Below, one piece after another: positions 8,465-16,631 of a stretch of DNA of 64,000 bases. The stretch is from NCBI RefSeq assembly GCF_023612255.1, contig NZ_CP063231.1, positions 2,648,001 to 2,712,000 of the forward strand, in the 5' to 3' direction. Both the position numbers and the translations under genes were made by a program. Numbering within the stretch: the stretch's first letter is position 1; each line of letters begins with the position of its first letter. The notes below the pieces were generated by a model that was given only the letters and a program-made list of their open reading frames with translations, had not been told where the DNA came from and searched no databases. Source of the DNA: Luteibacter flocculans (GTDB taxonomy: Bacteria; Pseudomonadota; Gammaproteobacteria; Xanthomonadales; Rhodanobacteraceae).

Positions 8465-10452
8465 CCGGCGCTCGCCCGTCCTTGCGCGATCGTCCGGATG
8501 AGGCCGTGCTGGCCCCGCGCACGTTCGACTTGCTGTGCCTCACCATGGGTTTCGTACTGCTGGTGCATGCGAGCCATCTGCCCCTCTGGCTCACGGGTGC
8601 GCTGGCGGTCGTGCTCGCGGCGCGCTGGCGCCAGCGCCGCCTCGGTCATCGCAAGCCGCCGCTCTGGATCAAGCTGCCGCTGGTCGGCTTGCTGCTCGGC
8701 GCGGTGATCGTCCAGAACGGCACGCTGTTCGGACGCGAGCCCGGCAGCGCATTCGCCGTGGGTCTGCTCGTGCTCAAGCTGCTGGAAAGCGAACATCGCC
8801 GCGATGCGCGGGTGGGTGTCGCCTTCGCCTGCTTCGCGCTCATGAGCGCACTGCTGTTCGATCAAGGCTTGGTCGCCAGCCTCTTCGTCAGCCTGGGTAT
8901 CGTTCCCGCGCTGGCGACGCTGCGCTCTCTGGAAGCGGTCGATCCGCAGGCCACGTCGTGGAAGCGAGGCTTCGTGCCGGTACTGCTGGCGCTGCTCGCG
9001 GCCGTGCCGTTGTCCCTGTTCGCGTTCCTGTTCATTCCTCGGCTGAGCACGCCGCTATGGGGCACGCCACAAAGCGGCCAGGCAATGACCGGGCTGTCGA
9101 ACCGCCTCTCCCCCGGCACCATGCTCGATCTCATGACCGACGACACGCCGGCCATGCGTCTGACCTTCGACGGACCGCCGCCGCCGAACGAGGCACGTTA
9201 TTTCCGCGCTTATACGATGCAGTGGTTCGACGGCGAGGGCTGGAGTCCCGGCTCGCGCAGCACCCGGCGCCCGCCATCGACGGCCGACTACGGCAAGCGC
9301 GTGAGCTACCAGGCGTCGCTGGAGCCCACGCACGACCGCGTGGTGCCGATGCTCGACCTGGCGACGATGGCACCGGCCGAAACTGTACTGCGGCCGGACC
9401 ACACGGTACTGGCGAACAAGCGCATCGACGAGGTGATGACCTTCTCGGCACTGGCGGCCACCAGCTACCGCTTCGAGCCCACGCTCGACGACGGCGTGCG
9501 GCGCGACAACCTGCAATTGCCCATGGGCGTCGGCTCGCGCGCCCGCGCGCTCGCCGCGTCCTGGTCGCAGCAACATGCCGGTGACCCATCGGCCGTGATC
9601 CGCGCCGCGCTTTCGATGTTTCACGGCGACTTCTCCTACACCCTCGCCCCTGCGCCGCTCGGCCGCGACCGCATCGACGACTTCCTGTTCGGCACGCGCG
9701 AAGGTTATTGCGAGCACTACGCGTCCGCCTTCACGTTCCTCATGCGCGCGGCCGGCCTGCCCGCCCGTGTGGTTACCGGCTATCAGGGCGGCTACTGGAA
9801 CACTACGGGCAAATACCTGTTGGTGCGACGCTCCGACGCGCATGCATGGTCGGAGGTATGGCTCGAAGGTCGCGGATGGGTACGTTTCGATCCCACGGCA
9901 GCGGTGCGGCCGGAGCGCGTGCACCTGGGCGCCAGCGCGGCCAATGCCGGACACGGCGGCGATGAAGGTCTGTTCGACATGCCCTGGCTGCGCAACCTCC
10001 GCGACCGCTGGGACGTGGTCAACCAATGGTGGAACCGCGGCGTTATCGGCTTCGATGCACTCCGTCAGCAAGGATTGCTGCAACCGTTCGGCATCGCCCA
10101 TGCCGAGGTCACCGACCTGGCGCTGGTCTTTGCGATCGGTTGTGCCTTGCTGGTGGCGGGCGCATTGGCCTGGGCGCTGTTCCAGCGGCGCGAAGGCGAC
10201 GCACTGGACGCATGGATGCGTCGTCTGCAACGGAAGCTGGCCCGGACGGGCGTGGTGCGGCGCACCGGCGAAGGTCCGAAGCATTTCTTCGCCCGTGCCG
10301 CGCGCGCGCTGCCCGGACAAAGAAATGCCTTGGAAAGGTTAAGCGAGCTTTACTTGCGTTTGCGCTACGGGCATGACGAACCGCCGCCTGAACTCGTCAC
10401 TGAATTCGGACGCGCAGTGAAGGAATTAAAGACGCGCGGCGTGGTCAAATGA
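8461..10452 (+). CDS. TgpA-like transglutaminase membrane protein
   Basis: 663 residues. The N-terminal part has about six transmembrane helices. A periplasmic DUF3488 region and a transglutaminase-like core follow with a complete triad: Cys417 in EGYCEHYASAF, His461 in DAHAWSEVW, Asp477 in RFDPTAAV. One more helix lies near residues 555-578, then a DUF4129-type cytoplasmic tail. P. aeruginosa TgpA has this layout and is essential there. Third gene of the moxR operon, overlapping DUF58 by four bases. The substrate is unknown; cell-envelope protein crosslinking or modification is inferred. Confidence 0.9.
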   Translation: MTGARPSLRDRPDEAVLAPRTFDLLCLTMGFVLLVHASHLPLWLTGALAVVLAARWRQRRLGHRKPPLWIKLPLVGLLLGAVIVQNGTLFGREPGSAFAVGLLVLKLLESEHRRDARVGVAFACFALMSALLFDQGLVASLFVSLGIVPALATLRSLEAVDPQATSWKRGFVPVLLALLAAVPLSLFAFLFIPRLSTPLWGTPQSGQAMTGLSNRLSPGTMLDLMTDDTPAMRLTFDGPPPPNEARYFRAYTMQWFDGEGWSPGSRSTRRPPSTADYGKRVSYQASLEPTHDRVVPMLDLATMAPAETVLRPDHTVLANKRIDEVMTFSALAATSYRFEPTLDDGVRRDNLQLPMGVGSRARALAASWSQQHAGDPSAVIRAALSMFHGDFSYTLAPAPLGRDRIDDFLFGTREGYCEHYASAFTFLMRAAGLPARVVTGYQGGYWNTTGKYLLVRRSDAHAWSEVWLEGRGWVRFDPTAAVRPERVHLGASAANAGHGGDEGLFDMPWLRNLRDRWDVVNQWWNRGVIGFDALRQQGLLQPFGIAHAEVTDLALVFAIGCALLVAGALAWALFQRREGDALDAWMRRLQRKLARTGVVRRTGEGPKHFFARAARALPGQRNALERLSELYLRLRYGHDEPPPELVTEFGRAVKELKTRGVVK

Positions 10453-10494
10453 CGCATGGCTCCGGCCATGCCCGGTATCTCCAGGAGACGTGAC

Positions 10495-11091
10495 ATGTCG
10501 ATGTACAAACCGCTGGCCATCGCCGCGGCGACCCTCGCACTAGGCGCCTGCGCCACCGTGCCTCAGCCGCTGCAGGGCCAGTTCAACGATGTATCCACGG
10601 CGGGCGCCCAGCAGGGCGGCGCGCCGGGCGCCAAGGTCCGCTGGGGCGGCGAGATCATCAAGACGGAGCCAGGTCCGCAGCAGACCTGCTTCTTCGTCTT
10701 GTCCGAACCGCTCGACAGCGAAGCGCGGCCAACCGCCGGCAAGACTGAAAGCCAGGGCCGCTTCGTGGCCTGCCGCGACGGCTTCTACGATCCGGAGGTC
10801 TTTACCCGGGGTCGCGAAATCACCGTGACCGGCACCCTTCGCGGCGCCGTCACGCAGAAGGTCGGCGATTTCGACTATGCCTACCCACGCGTGGAAGCAG
10901 ACGTGGTCTACCTGTGGCCCAAGCGCGTACCCGTAAACCGCTACCCGCCAGGCTTCTACGACCCGTTCTGGGGCCCGGGCTGGGGTCCGTACGGTTACGG
11001 CCCGTGGGGCGACCCGTTCTGGTACCGCCCGCGTACGATCATCGTGCCGCGGCCCGTGTACCACGCGCCGCCCCCGCCCCGCGGCAAGTAG
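10495..11091 (+). CDS. Slp family outer-membrane lipoprotein
   Basis: 198 residues with a lipoprotein signal, lipobox LGAC at about residues 15-18 (mature Cys followed by ATVPQ). The body matches the Slp/YeaY starvation-lipoprotein family, with VRWGGEI near residue 43. The C-terminus is rich in Pro, Trp, Gly and Tyr. ATG at 10495 chosen because AGGAG lies 7 bases upstream; 10501 is a second ATG. It follows tgpA by 42 bases and is closed by a strong terminator. Confidence 0.88.
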   Translation: MSMYKPLAIAAATLALGACATVPQPLQGQFNDVSTAGAQQGGAPGAKVRWGGEIIKTEPGPQQTCFFVLSEPLDSEARPTAGKTESQGRFVACRDGFYDPEVFTRGREITVTGTLRGAVTQKVGDFDYAYPRVEADVVYLWPKRVPVNRYPPGFYDPFWGPGWGPYGYGPWGDPFWYRPRTIIVPRPVYHAPPPPRGK

Positions 11092-11123
11092 AGGGAATCC
11101 GGCACGTCGGTGCTGGCGTTCTA

Positions 11124-11157
11124 ACAAAAGCGCCCCTCGAAAGAGGGGCGCTTTTGT
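11124..11157 (+). terminator. Rho-independent terminator after slp-like gene
   Basis: Perfect inverted repeat with 15-base arms around a GAAA loop: AAAAGCGCCCCTC paired with GAGGGGCGCTTTT, followed by T-rich sequence. The flanking A and T tracts make it potentially bidirectional. It ends the moxR-DUF58-tgpA-slp transcription unit. Confidence 0.93.
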
Positions 11158-11187
11158 TGCTCGCAACTAAACCGATTCGTTGGCCTC

Positions 11188-11350
11188 TCGCCGCTATAGC
11201 GGCTCCCACAACGGCTATGGCGTTGCAGGAGTCACCCATCGCCAGCGGGCTGGCTCCCACCGCCCATAGAACGGAACTCTGCTCGGTGGGAGCCAGCCTG
11301 CTGGCGATGCGAGCTTGCGTCAGTGCCGCATCGCTTCGTAGGCCGCTTGC
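11188..11350. repeat. REP-like palindrome cluster
   Basis: Contains one copy of the class with core CCGCTATAGCGGCTCCCAC (from 11188), then an inverted pair of the CAGCCTGCTGGCGATG class (about 11230-11264 and 11285-11313), and a decayed copy near 11340. The two sequence classes match those at 1.7-1.9 kb and 58.7-58.9 kb. The cluster fills the gap between the slp-like terminator and hinT. Confidence 0.85.
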
Positions 11351-11372
11351 CGGTGTAGCGGCTTTCGCAATC

Positions 11373-11717
11373 TCAGCCTGGAGGCCAATGCATCTGGCGG
11401 CCGGCAAGAAGGTGTACGTGGATGTGAAACACCGTCTGGCCGCCGTGATCGCGCGTGTTGATGACGGTGCGGTAACCGTCCTTTTCGAAGCCTTCTGCGC
11501 GTGCATAAGCGGCAGCGGCGAGCAGCAATTTGCCGAGGAGTTCCGCGTCATCGGGAATGGCATCGTCCAGGGTGGCGATCGGTCGCTTCGGAATGAACAA
11601 TACGTGCACCGGCGCCTGCGGATTCAGGTCGCGGAAACCCAGCACCTCGGTGTCTTCGTAGACGACATCGGCGGGAATCTCGCGGCGGACGATCTTGGAA
11701 AAGATGGTGTCGGTCAT
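11373..11717 (-). CDS. hinT: HIT family hydrolase HinT
   Basis: Purine nucleoside phosphoramidase of the histidine-triad family, 114 residues, cytoplasmic. The HIT motif HIHVHLL is at the C-terminal end and the N-terminus MTDTIFSKIVRREIPADVVY is typical. ATG at 11717 chosen; upstream codons belong to the recR overlap zone and do not resemble HinT. It lies 7 bases after recR in the same direction, so it likely rides on the dnaX-ybaB-recR transcript. Confidence 0.92.
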   Translation of the reverse strand: MTDTIFSKIVRREIPADVVYEDTEVLGFRDLNPQAPVHVLFIPKRPIATLDDAIPDDAELLGKLLLAAAAYARAEGFEKDGYRTVINTRDHGGQTVFHIHVHLLAGRQMHWPPG

Positions 11718-11724
11718 CGGAGTC

Positions 11725-12324
11725 CTAGAGGGATTGGCGGCTGCCGAAGGCATGCGCCAGCGTGCCGCGGTCGACGAATTCCAGTTCTCCGCCCAGCGGT
11801 ACGCCGTGCGCAAGACGCGTAGCGCGGATGCCGGCGGCGCGGGCGAGCTGGCCGATGTAATGCGCGGTGGCTTCGCCTTCGACGGTGGGATTGGTGGCGA
11901 TGATCATTTCTTCGACGCCCCCCTCGCCCAGGCGCTCCGCCAGGAGCGGCAGGCCCAGTTCGTCGGGGCCCAGACCATCGAGCGGCGAGAGGCGGCCAAG
12001 CAGCACGAAGTAATGGCCGCGGTATCCCGTGGCCTGTTCGATCGCGGCGAGATCCGACGGCGACTCCACGACACAGAGCACGTGGCCATCGCGGCTGGCG
12101 CTGGCGCAGAGGCTGCACACCGGCGTCTCGCTGAAGTTGCGGCAGCGGGTGCAGTTGCCCACGTCGCGCATGGCGGATTCCAGCGCGGAGGCCAGACGCA
12201 GGCCACCCTGCCGCTCTCGCTCGAGCAGATGGAAGGCCATGCGCTGGGCGCTCTTCGCACCGACGCCCGGCAGGCAGCGCAGGGCGTCGATCAGTTCGCC
12301 AAGAAGGCGGGAGCCGTTACTCAT
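11725..12324 (-). CDS. recR: Recombination mediator RecR
   Basis: RecFOR-pathway protein that clamps DNA and helps load RecA at gaps. 199 residues: helix-hairpin-helix [12 protein letters not shown] near residue 18, four-Cys zinc finger CTRC...CSLC around residues 57-72, then the Toprim domain starting CVVESPSD. The order dnaX-ybaB-recR is conserved across gammaproteobacteria and kept here. Confidence 0.96.
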   Translation of the reverse strand: MSNGSRLLGELIDALRCLPGVGAKSAQRMAFHLLERERQGGLRLASALESAMRDVGNCTRCRNFSETPVCSLCASASRDGHVLCVVESPSDLAAIEQATGYRGHYFVLLGRLSPLDGLGPDELGLPLLAERLGEGGVEEMIIATNPTVEGEATAHYIGQLARAAGIRATRLAHGVPLGGELEFVDRGTLAHAFGSRQSL

Positions 12325-12342
12325 GGTGAGGGCGGCGTTCCG

Positions 12343-12666
12343 TCAGAACGGCATCTTGAAGCCAGGCGGCAGATTGAGCCCGGCGGTAACGCCACCCAGC
12401 CGGCTACGGCTGAGTTCGGCGATCTTGTTGACGGCGTCGTTGATGGCGGCGGCGACGAGATCTTCGGCCATTTCCGGATCGTCCGCGAACGCCTGGCGAT
12501 CGATATGCACCGAGCGCACTTCGTGCCCACCGGACATGGTGACCGTGACCAGACCGCCACCGGCGCTGCCGGTGATTTCCGCCTTGGCGAGTTCTTCCTG
12601 CGCGCGCTTCATTTCGTCCTGCATGCGCTGCGCCTGCTGCATGAGCTGACCGATTTGACCTTTCAC
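12343..12666 (-). CDS. ybaB: Nucleoid-associated protein YbaB/EbfC
   Basis: DNA-binding dimeric protein of 107 residues. The N-terminal MKGQIGQLMQQAQRMQDEMK is the helical start of the family, followed by ITGSAGGGLVTVTMSGGHEV. It overlaps the end of dnaX by 4 bases (ATGA), indicating translational coupling. It lies 18 bases before recR. Confidence 0.95.
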   Translation of the reverse strand: MKGQIGQLMQQAQRMQDEMKRAQEELAKAEITGSAGGGLVTVTMSGGHEVRSVHIDRQAFADDPEMAEDLVAAAINDAVNKIAELSRSRLGGVTAGLNLPPGFKMPF

Positions 12667-14330
12667 GTTCCTGGCTCCACGGGTTTGATCGATTGCGGGA
12701 TGACGCGCGCGTCGAATTCGCGCTTGAGCGTCTGTACGAGCGGATCGGTCTCCATCGAGGCCTCCGCATGAGCTTGCGCATCGCTGAGCGCCTGCGCGCG
12801 ACGTTCCGCGGGTGTGCCGAGATTGCCGCGATCGGCAACGAAGCGGAAACGCACACGACGCCCGAGAGCGTGCGATACCTTTTCTTCCATCTGGCTGGTC
12901 AAGGGCTCCACGGCCAGATGCATGTGCGAGGGCGTGAGTGCGAGCACCATGCTCTCGCCGTCGATCTCACGCAATGAGCAGTTCTGCGCCAGCTGCCCGA
13001 TGGGGCCGCGCAGGTTCGCTCGCTCGACGATATCGTGCCAATCGGGCAGGCCGTCGGCACCGATGGCAATGGGACGCTGCGGTGCCGGTGCCGGGGCGGG
13101 CGTCGGCGCAGCCACGGGCGCCGGTGCCGCTTGCGCAGGTGGTGCTCGGGGGGCCGGCGCAGCAGCCGGTGCCGGCGGTGCCGGACGAGCACGCGGCGCG
13201 GCGGACGGTGCCGGCGCGCTCTCACGCACGGTCGAGGCGCCCTGCGCCGCATCGGCGGGGCGGAACGCGTGCATGCGCAACAGCACCATCTCGAAGCCGA
13301 TGCGCGCATCCGGCGCCATGGGCAGTTCGCGGCGGCCGTTGGTGGCGATCTGGTAGTACAACTGCACGTCTTCGGGGCTCAAGCGTTCGGCGAGGGACGC
13401 GAGACCTTCGTCGCTTTCCTCGCCGCGATAACCCGGTACCAGTTGGAGCAACTGGACACGGTGCAGCACGGTGGCGAGATCGTCGAGCACACCGGCAAAG
13501 TCCGGCGAGAACGAAGCGATGCGATCGGCTTCCGCCATGAGCGCCGCACCGTCGCCGGTCGCCAGTGCTTCAAGCACGCCTAGCACCTGCCCGCGCTCCA
13601 CGCTACCAAGCATGGCGCGCACGTCGGCCGCGCGCAGCGCACCACCGCCATAGGCGATGGCCTGATCGAGCAGCGACAAGCCATCGCGCAGCGAGCCGTC
13701 GGCGCCGTGGGCGAGTTCACCGATGGCGTCGTCTTCGTACTCTATACCTTCGGCCGCGAGAATGTGCCGCATCTGCCCGGAGATCTGCTCGGGCAGCAGA
13801 CGCTTCAGATTGAACTTGAGACAACGCGAAAGCACCGTCACCGGCAGCTTCTGCGGGTCGGTGGTCGCGAGCAGGAATTTCACGTGCGGCGGCGGTTCTT
13901 CCAGCGTCTTCAGCAGCGCATTGAACGCCGGCTTGGAGAGCATGTGCACCTCGTCGACGAGGTAGACCTTGAACCGCCCGCGCGATGGTGCGTACTGCGC
14001 GTTCTCGATCACTTCGCGCACGTCGTCCACACCGGTGTTGCTGGCCGCGTCGATCTCAAGCAGGTCGACGAAACGGCCGGCATCCACCGCCGTGCAGACC
14101 GCGCACTCGCCACACGGATCGGCCGATTCGCCACGCTCGCAATTGAGCGACTTGGCGAAGATGCGCGCGATGGTGGTCTTGCCGACGCCACGGGTGCCGG
14201 TGAACAGATAGGCATGGTGCATGCGCCCGGAGTCGAGCGCATTGGTGAGCGCTCGAACCACGTGTTCCTGGCCCACCAGCTCTGCGAACTTGCGCGGGCG
14301 CCACTTGCGTGCGAGGACCTGATAGGACAT
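12663..14330 (-). CDS. dnaX: DNA polymerase III subunits gamma/tau
   Basis: Clamp-loader ATPase and replisome organiser, 555 residues from the ATG at 14330 (MSYQVLARKWRPRKF). Features in order: Walker A GTRGVGKTT near residue 45, zinc-binding Cys cluster (CERGESADPCGECAVC), DEVHMLS Walker B region, SRC motif LSRCLKF, then a Pro/Ala-rich linker (about residues 365-425) and the C-terminal tau domain that binds the polymerase. I see no A-rich slippery site of the E. coli type, so production of a short gamma form is not evident. Confidence 0.95.
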   Translation of the reverse strand: MSYQVLARKWRPRKFAELVGQEHVVRALTNALDSGRMHHAYLFTGTRGVGKTTIARIFAKSLNCERGESADPCGECAVCTAVDAGRFVDLLEIDAASNTGVDDVREVIENAQYAPSRGRFKVYLVDEVHMLSKPAFNALLKTLEEPPPHVKFLLATTDPQKLPVTVLSRCLKFNLKRLLPEQISGQMRHILAAEGIEYEDDAIGELAHGADGSLRDGLSLLDQAIAYGGGALRAADVRAMLGSVERGQVLGVLEALATGDGAALMAEADRIASFSPDFAGVLDDLATVLHRVQLLQLVPGYRGEESDEGLASLAERLSPEDVQLYYQIATNGRRELPMAPDARIGFEMVLLRMHAFRPADAAQGASTVRESAPAPSAAPRARPAPPAPAAAPAPRAPPAQAAPAPVAAPTPAPAPAPQRPIAIGADGLPDWHDIVERANLRGPIGQLAQNCSLREIDGESMVLALTPSHMHLAVEPLTSQMEEKVSHALGRRVRFRFVADRGNLGTPAERRAQALSDAQAHAEASMETDPLVQTLKREFDARVIPQSIKPVEPGT

Positions 14331-14564
14331 GCGTTGTACCTTGGAACGGCCAGGAAGCCCTGGCCCGTTATCGTAAGCGCCATGGCGTCCGTAAAGGTCG
14401 CCAAGGTGTCTGCGTCGCGCCGGGAAGAATGGCTCTCTGTCCAAGAGATGCGGGCATCCAGGCGGCCCTTCCAGAGGTCACCCCATCATTCGTCGCTGAG
14501 GGCCGGGTCTGTCCGCCGATTGTGCCAAGGAGCGAGGGGTCGCGAAAGCGCGCCCCGAAAAGGC

Positions 14565-14674
14565 GATGACCCTGCCAGCCACACCCCGGCACCCGAATCG
14601 TCCGCTACCGTTGCTTCCTTCCGGACCTGGCGGAGTTTACGGACTATCGTCGCGGGGGGACCGACAGGGTCACC
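14565..14674 (-). ncRNA. ffs: 4.5S RNA of the signal recognition particle
   Basis: Short bacterial SRP RNA. Read on the minus strand, the ends GGTGACCCTG and CAGGGTCATC pair over ten bases. The conserved SRP54/Ffh-binding loop GGTCCGGAAGGAAGCA lies near the middle (about 14611-14628), and GTGCCGGGGTGTGGCTGGCAG follows as in E. coli 4.5S RNA. It lies just upstream of dnaX on the same strand. Exact ends are estimated from the pairing. Confidence 0.95.
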
Positions 14675-14777
14675 ATAAAACGTTGTTTACTGCTCGCTTC
14701 GCATCGCGAAAAGCAGGTTACCTAAATTGTTCACGCCGGGCGGGATTGCTCGGGCTTTCCTGCCCTCGCCCCTCCGG

Positions 14778-14878
14778 GGTCGGCCTGCGGCCGACCGAAT
14801 TTGTTCCAGACAAATTCGTCGAACCCGCGCGGGTTCAAATCCCGCCCCCCCCACGTCGAGGCTTCGTTAAACGGAGCC
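14778..14878. other. Hairpin array with a tRNA T-arm relic
   Basis: In the spacer between ffs and tRNA-Ser there are consecutive short hairpins: 8-bp arms at 14778-14796, 9-bp arms at 14796-14818, and 8-bp arms with one G-T pair at 14860-14878. Between them, 14829-14853 reads GCGGG TTCAAAT CCCGC CCCCCCC A, the exact layout of a tRNA T-arm, acceptor 3' strand and discriminator, but followed by CGT, not CCA. The 5' two-thirds of a tRNA is not found upstream. A 16-bp palindrome (14821-14836) overlaps it. No gene is seen. Confidence 0.6.
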
Positions 14879-14908
14879 GCAGCGTCGGGATGACCACAAT
14901 CTTGCAAC

Positions 14909-14999
14909 TGGCGGAGAGGGCGGGATTCGAACCCGCGATACGCTATTAACGTATACACACTTTCCAGGCGTGCTCCTTAAACCACTCGGACACCTCTCC
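14909..14999 (-). tRNA. tRNA-Ser (anticodon GGA)
   Basis: 91 bases with encoded CCA. Acceptor GGAGAGG pairs with CCTCTCC. The anticodon loop CTGGAAA sits between CACGC and GTGTG. The long variable arm (TATACGTTAATAGCGTAT) is typical of class II serine tRNAs. The T-arm is GCGGGTTCGAATCCCGC. Confidence 0.97.
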
Positions 15000-15105
15000 G
15001 CACTGGTACTTCCTCTTCCCCGGCATCCTGTCCGGCAAAGAAGCGGAAGGATAACGGGACGGGCGAGGTGAAACAAGCGTCGCGACTGGCGCGAGACCGG
15101 CTTCG

Positions 15106-15864
15106 TCAGCCGGCGGTGGGCCGCGGAGGCTGCGGTTCCGGCAGTGCGACGCGGTCTCCCGGGCGCGCGATACGGTAACCACGCGCGACCAGTGCCTCAC
15201 CGTCCTCGGCGCTGCCGTAGTGGTAAAGCGTCATGCGTTCGCGCAGCCCGGCCGGGTATTCGCGCTCCAGGTCGTCAACGCCGGTATGCGACGGATTGCC
15301 GACCAGCCCGCAATCGTGCGCGATCTGCTCCCCGTTGACGGCATGGAGGGCCAGCGCCTCGGGCACGGGACGCGTGTCGCCGGTGAAGACAAAGCTGCCG
15401 CGCAAAGCGAGGCCATAGGACGTGCCCTGCACGTGGTGCCGCGTGGGAAACACGTCGAACCAGAGGTCTTCATGCCAGAAGCCGCGCGTGCACGGCACGA
15501 GCCGGAACGCCTCCCAGTAATTGACGCCGCCTTCGGCGAGCGCGCCGGGATAGTCCGCCACCCTGCCCTGCAACCATGGCAGCAATCCCGCGTGCAAAAA
15601 GACCTTGGTGCGCCCACGCAATGCGTCGTCGAACCACAGCCGGAAGAACAGCCGCTCCATGCCGGCCACGTGATCCATGTGCGTATGCGTGATGTACAGC
15701 GCGGACGGTGGCGCGCCGTACGTGTCGGTGAAGCGGTCGAGGGTATCGGGGCCGCAATCCACCAGCAGCAGCGGGCGACCGTCACGCTCCAGCACCACGG
15801 CGGAGGAACCCAGCGCCACGGCATGCGCGGCACCGGTGCCAAGGAAACGCAGATCCCAGCTCAT
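15106..15864 (-). CDS. MBL-fold metal-dependent hydrolase (RNase Z-like)
   Basis: 252-residue metallo-beta-lactamase-fold protein starting MSWDLRFLGTGAAHAVALGS. The metal-binding motif is HTHMDH (about residue 63), with VDCGPD before it and FTGDTRP later. The overall pattern resembles the RNase Z/PqqB-like branch, but the substrate cannot be assigned. The ATG overlaps the kdkA stop by 4 bases, so it is translated with kdkA. A link to LPS core synthesis is inference from that overlap. Confidence 0.82.
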   Translation of the reverse strand: MSWDLRFLGTGAAHAVALGSSAVVLERDGRPLLLVDCGPDTLDRFTDTYGAPPSALYITHTHMDHVAGMERLFFRLWFDDALRGRTKVFLHAGLLPWLQGRVADYPGALAEGGVNYWEAFRLVPCTRGFWHEDLWFDVFPTRHHVQGTSYGLALRGSFVFTGDTRPVPEALALHAVNGEQIAHDCGLVGNPSHTGVDDLEREYPAGLRERMTLYHYGSAEDGEALVARGYRIARPGDRVALPEPQPPRPTAG

Positions 15865-16589
15865 GCGTGCAGGCTCCGTTCGTACTGCTCCATCAGGGCC
15901 GGCCACCACTCCGCATCGAAGGTGTCGCCAGCGGCATCGCGTGCGCCGAGCTTTATCAGCGAACGCTTCAGGCGAGCCAGGTTCGCGTGGCGCCAGCGCG
16001 CCGCGGGCGTGCGCAGACGACCCCGATCGAAATCGATCAGATACAGACCGCTGTCGTTGACCAGTACGTTGTGCGCGTTGAGATCGGCATGCCACGCGCC
16101 CTCACGATGAAACCGCGCCACCAGTTCGCCGACCCGCCGCGCGAGCGCCGCATTGAACGCGCCATCGGCCAGGCGCTCGGCCAGCGTGGCGGCGTCGGGG
16201 ATGCGTGCGGTGATGAGATCGGCCGAATAGCGCATGCCATGGCGCACGAAGCGCGACGCCAGGGGCGGCGGCACGGGCAAGCCACGTCGGCACAGCTCGA
16301 CCAGCAGGCGGAATTCACGCGCGCTGCGGGTGCGCCGCGCGCCCGTGAACAGATAACGGTCGCCCAGCAGGCGCGCGACCATGCCGCCGCGGCGATAATG
16401 GCGAAGCACCGCCTCACCGGCTGGGGTGTCAATGATCGCCACGCCGCCACGACCACCGGGCTGCGAGCGCAAGGCATCGCGCTCGCGCCAGTACTGAGGC
16501 GAGAACCAATCGGCGTCGACTTGAGGTATACGGGCCGCGTCGAACAGAATCGTTCCGCCCGCACCCTCCTCCACTCGTTGCTCTGTCAT
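15861..16589 (-). CDS. kdkA: 3-deoxy-D-manno-octulosonic acid kinase KdkA
   Basis: Phosphorylates Kdo in the inner core of lipopolysaccharide, at the inner membrane's cytoplasmic face. About 242 residues from the ATG at 16589. The kinase-like catalytic loop is HADLNAHNVLV and the metal-binding motif is IDFDRGRLR, as in the RIO/KdkA group. Divergent from the heptosyltransferase at 16632, with which it shares a pathway and a 42-base intergenic region. Confidence 0.9.
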   Translation of the reverse strand: MTEQRVEEGAGGTILFDAARIPQVDADWFSPQYWRERDALRSQPGGRGGVAIIDTPAGEAVLRHYRRGGMVARLLGDRYLFTGARRTRSAREFRLLVELCRRGLPVPPPLASRFVRHGMRYSADLITARIPDAATLAERLADGAFNAALARRVGELVARFHREGAWHADLNAHNVLVNDSGLYLIDFDRGRLRTPAARWRHANLARLKRSLIKLGARDAAGDTFDAEWWPALMEQYERSLHA

Positions 16590-16631
16590 TTGCCGGCCGC
16601 CTTCCGCGGCCACCCATCCGGTAACCCGATC

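Noticed and set aside
14778-14818. Integron attC site
   Set aside because: No RYYYAAC/GTTRRRY core sites, no integrase, no gene cassettes.
14731-15200. Small frames such as the one encoding a GGRDLNPRGF-type peptide over tRNA-Ser and the spacer
   Set aside because: These are tRNA sequences read as protein, a known annotation artefact.
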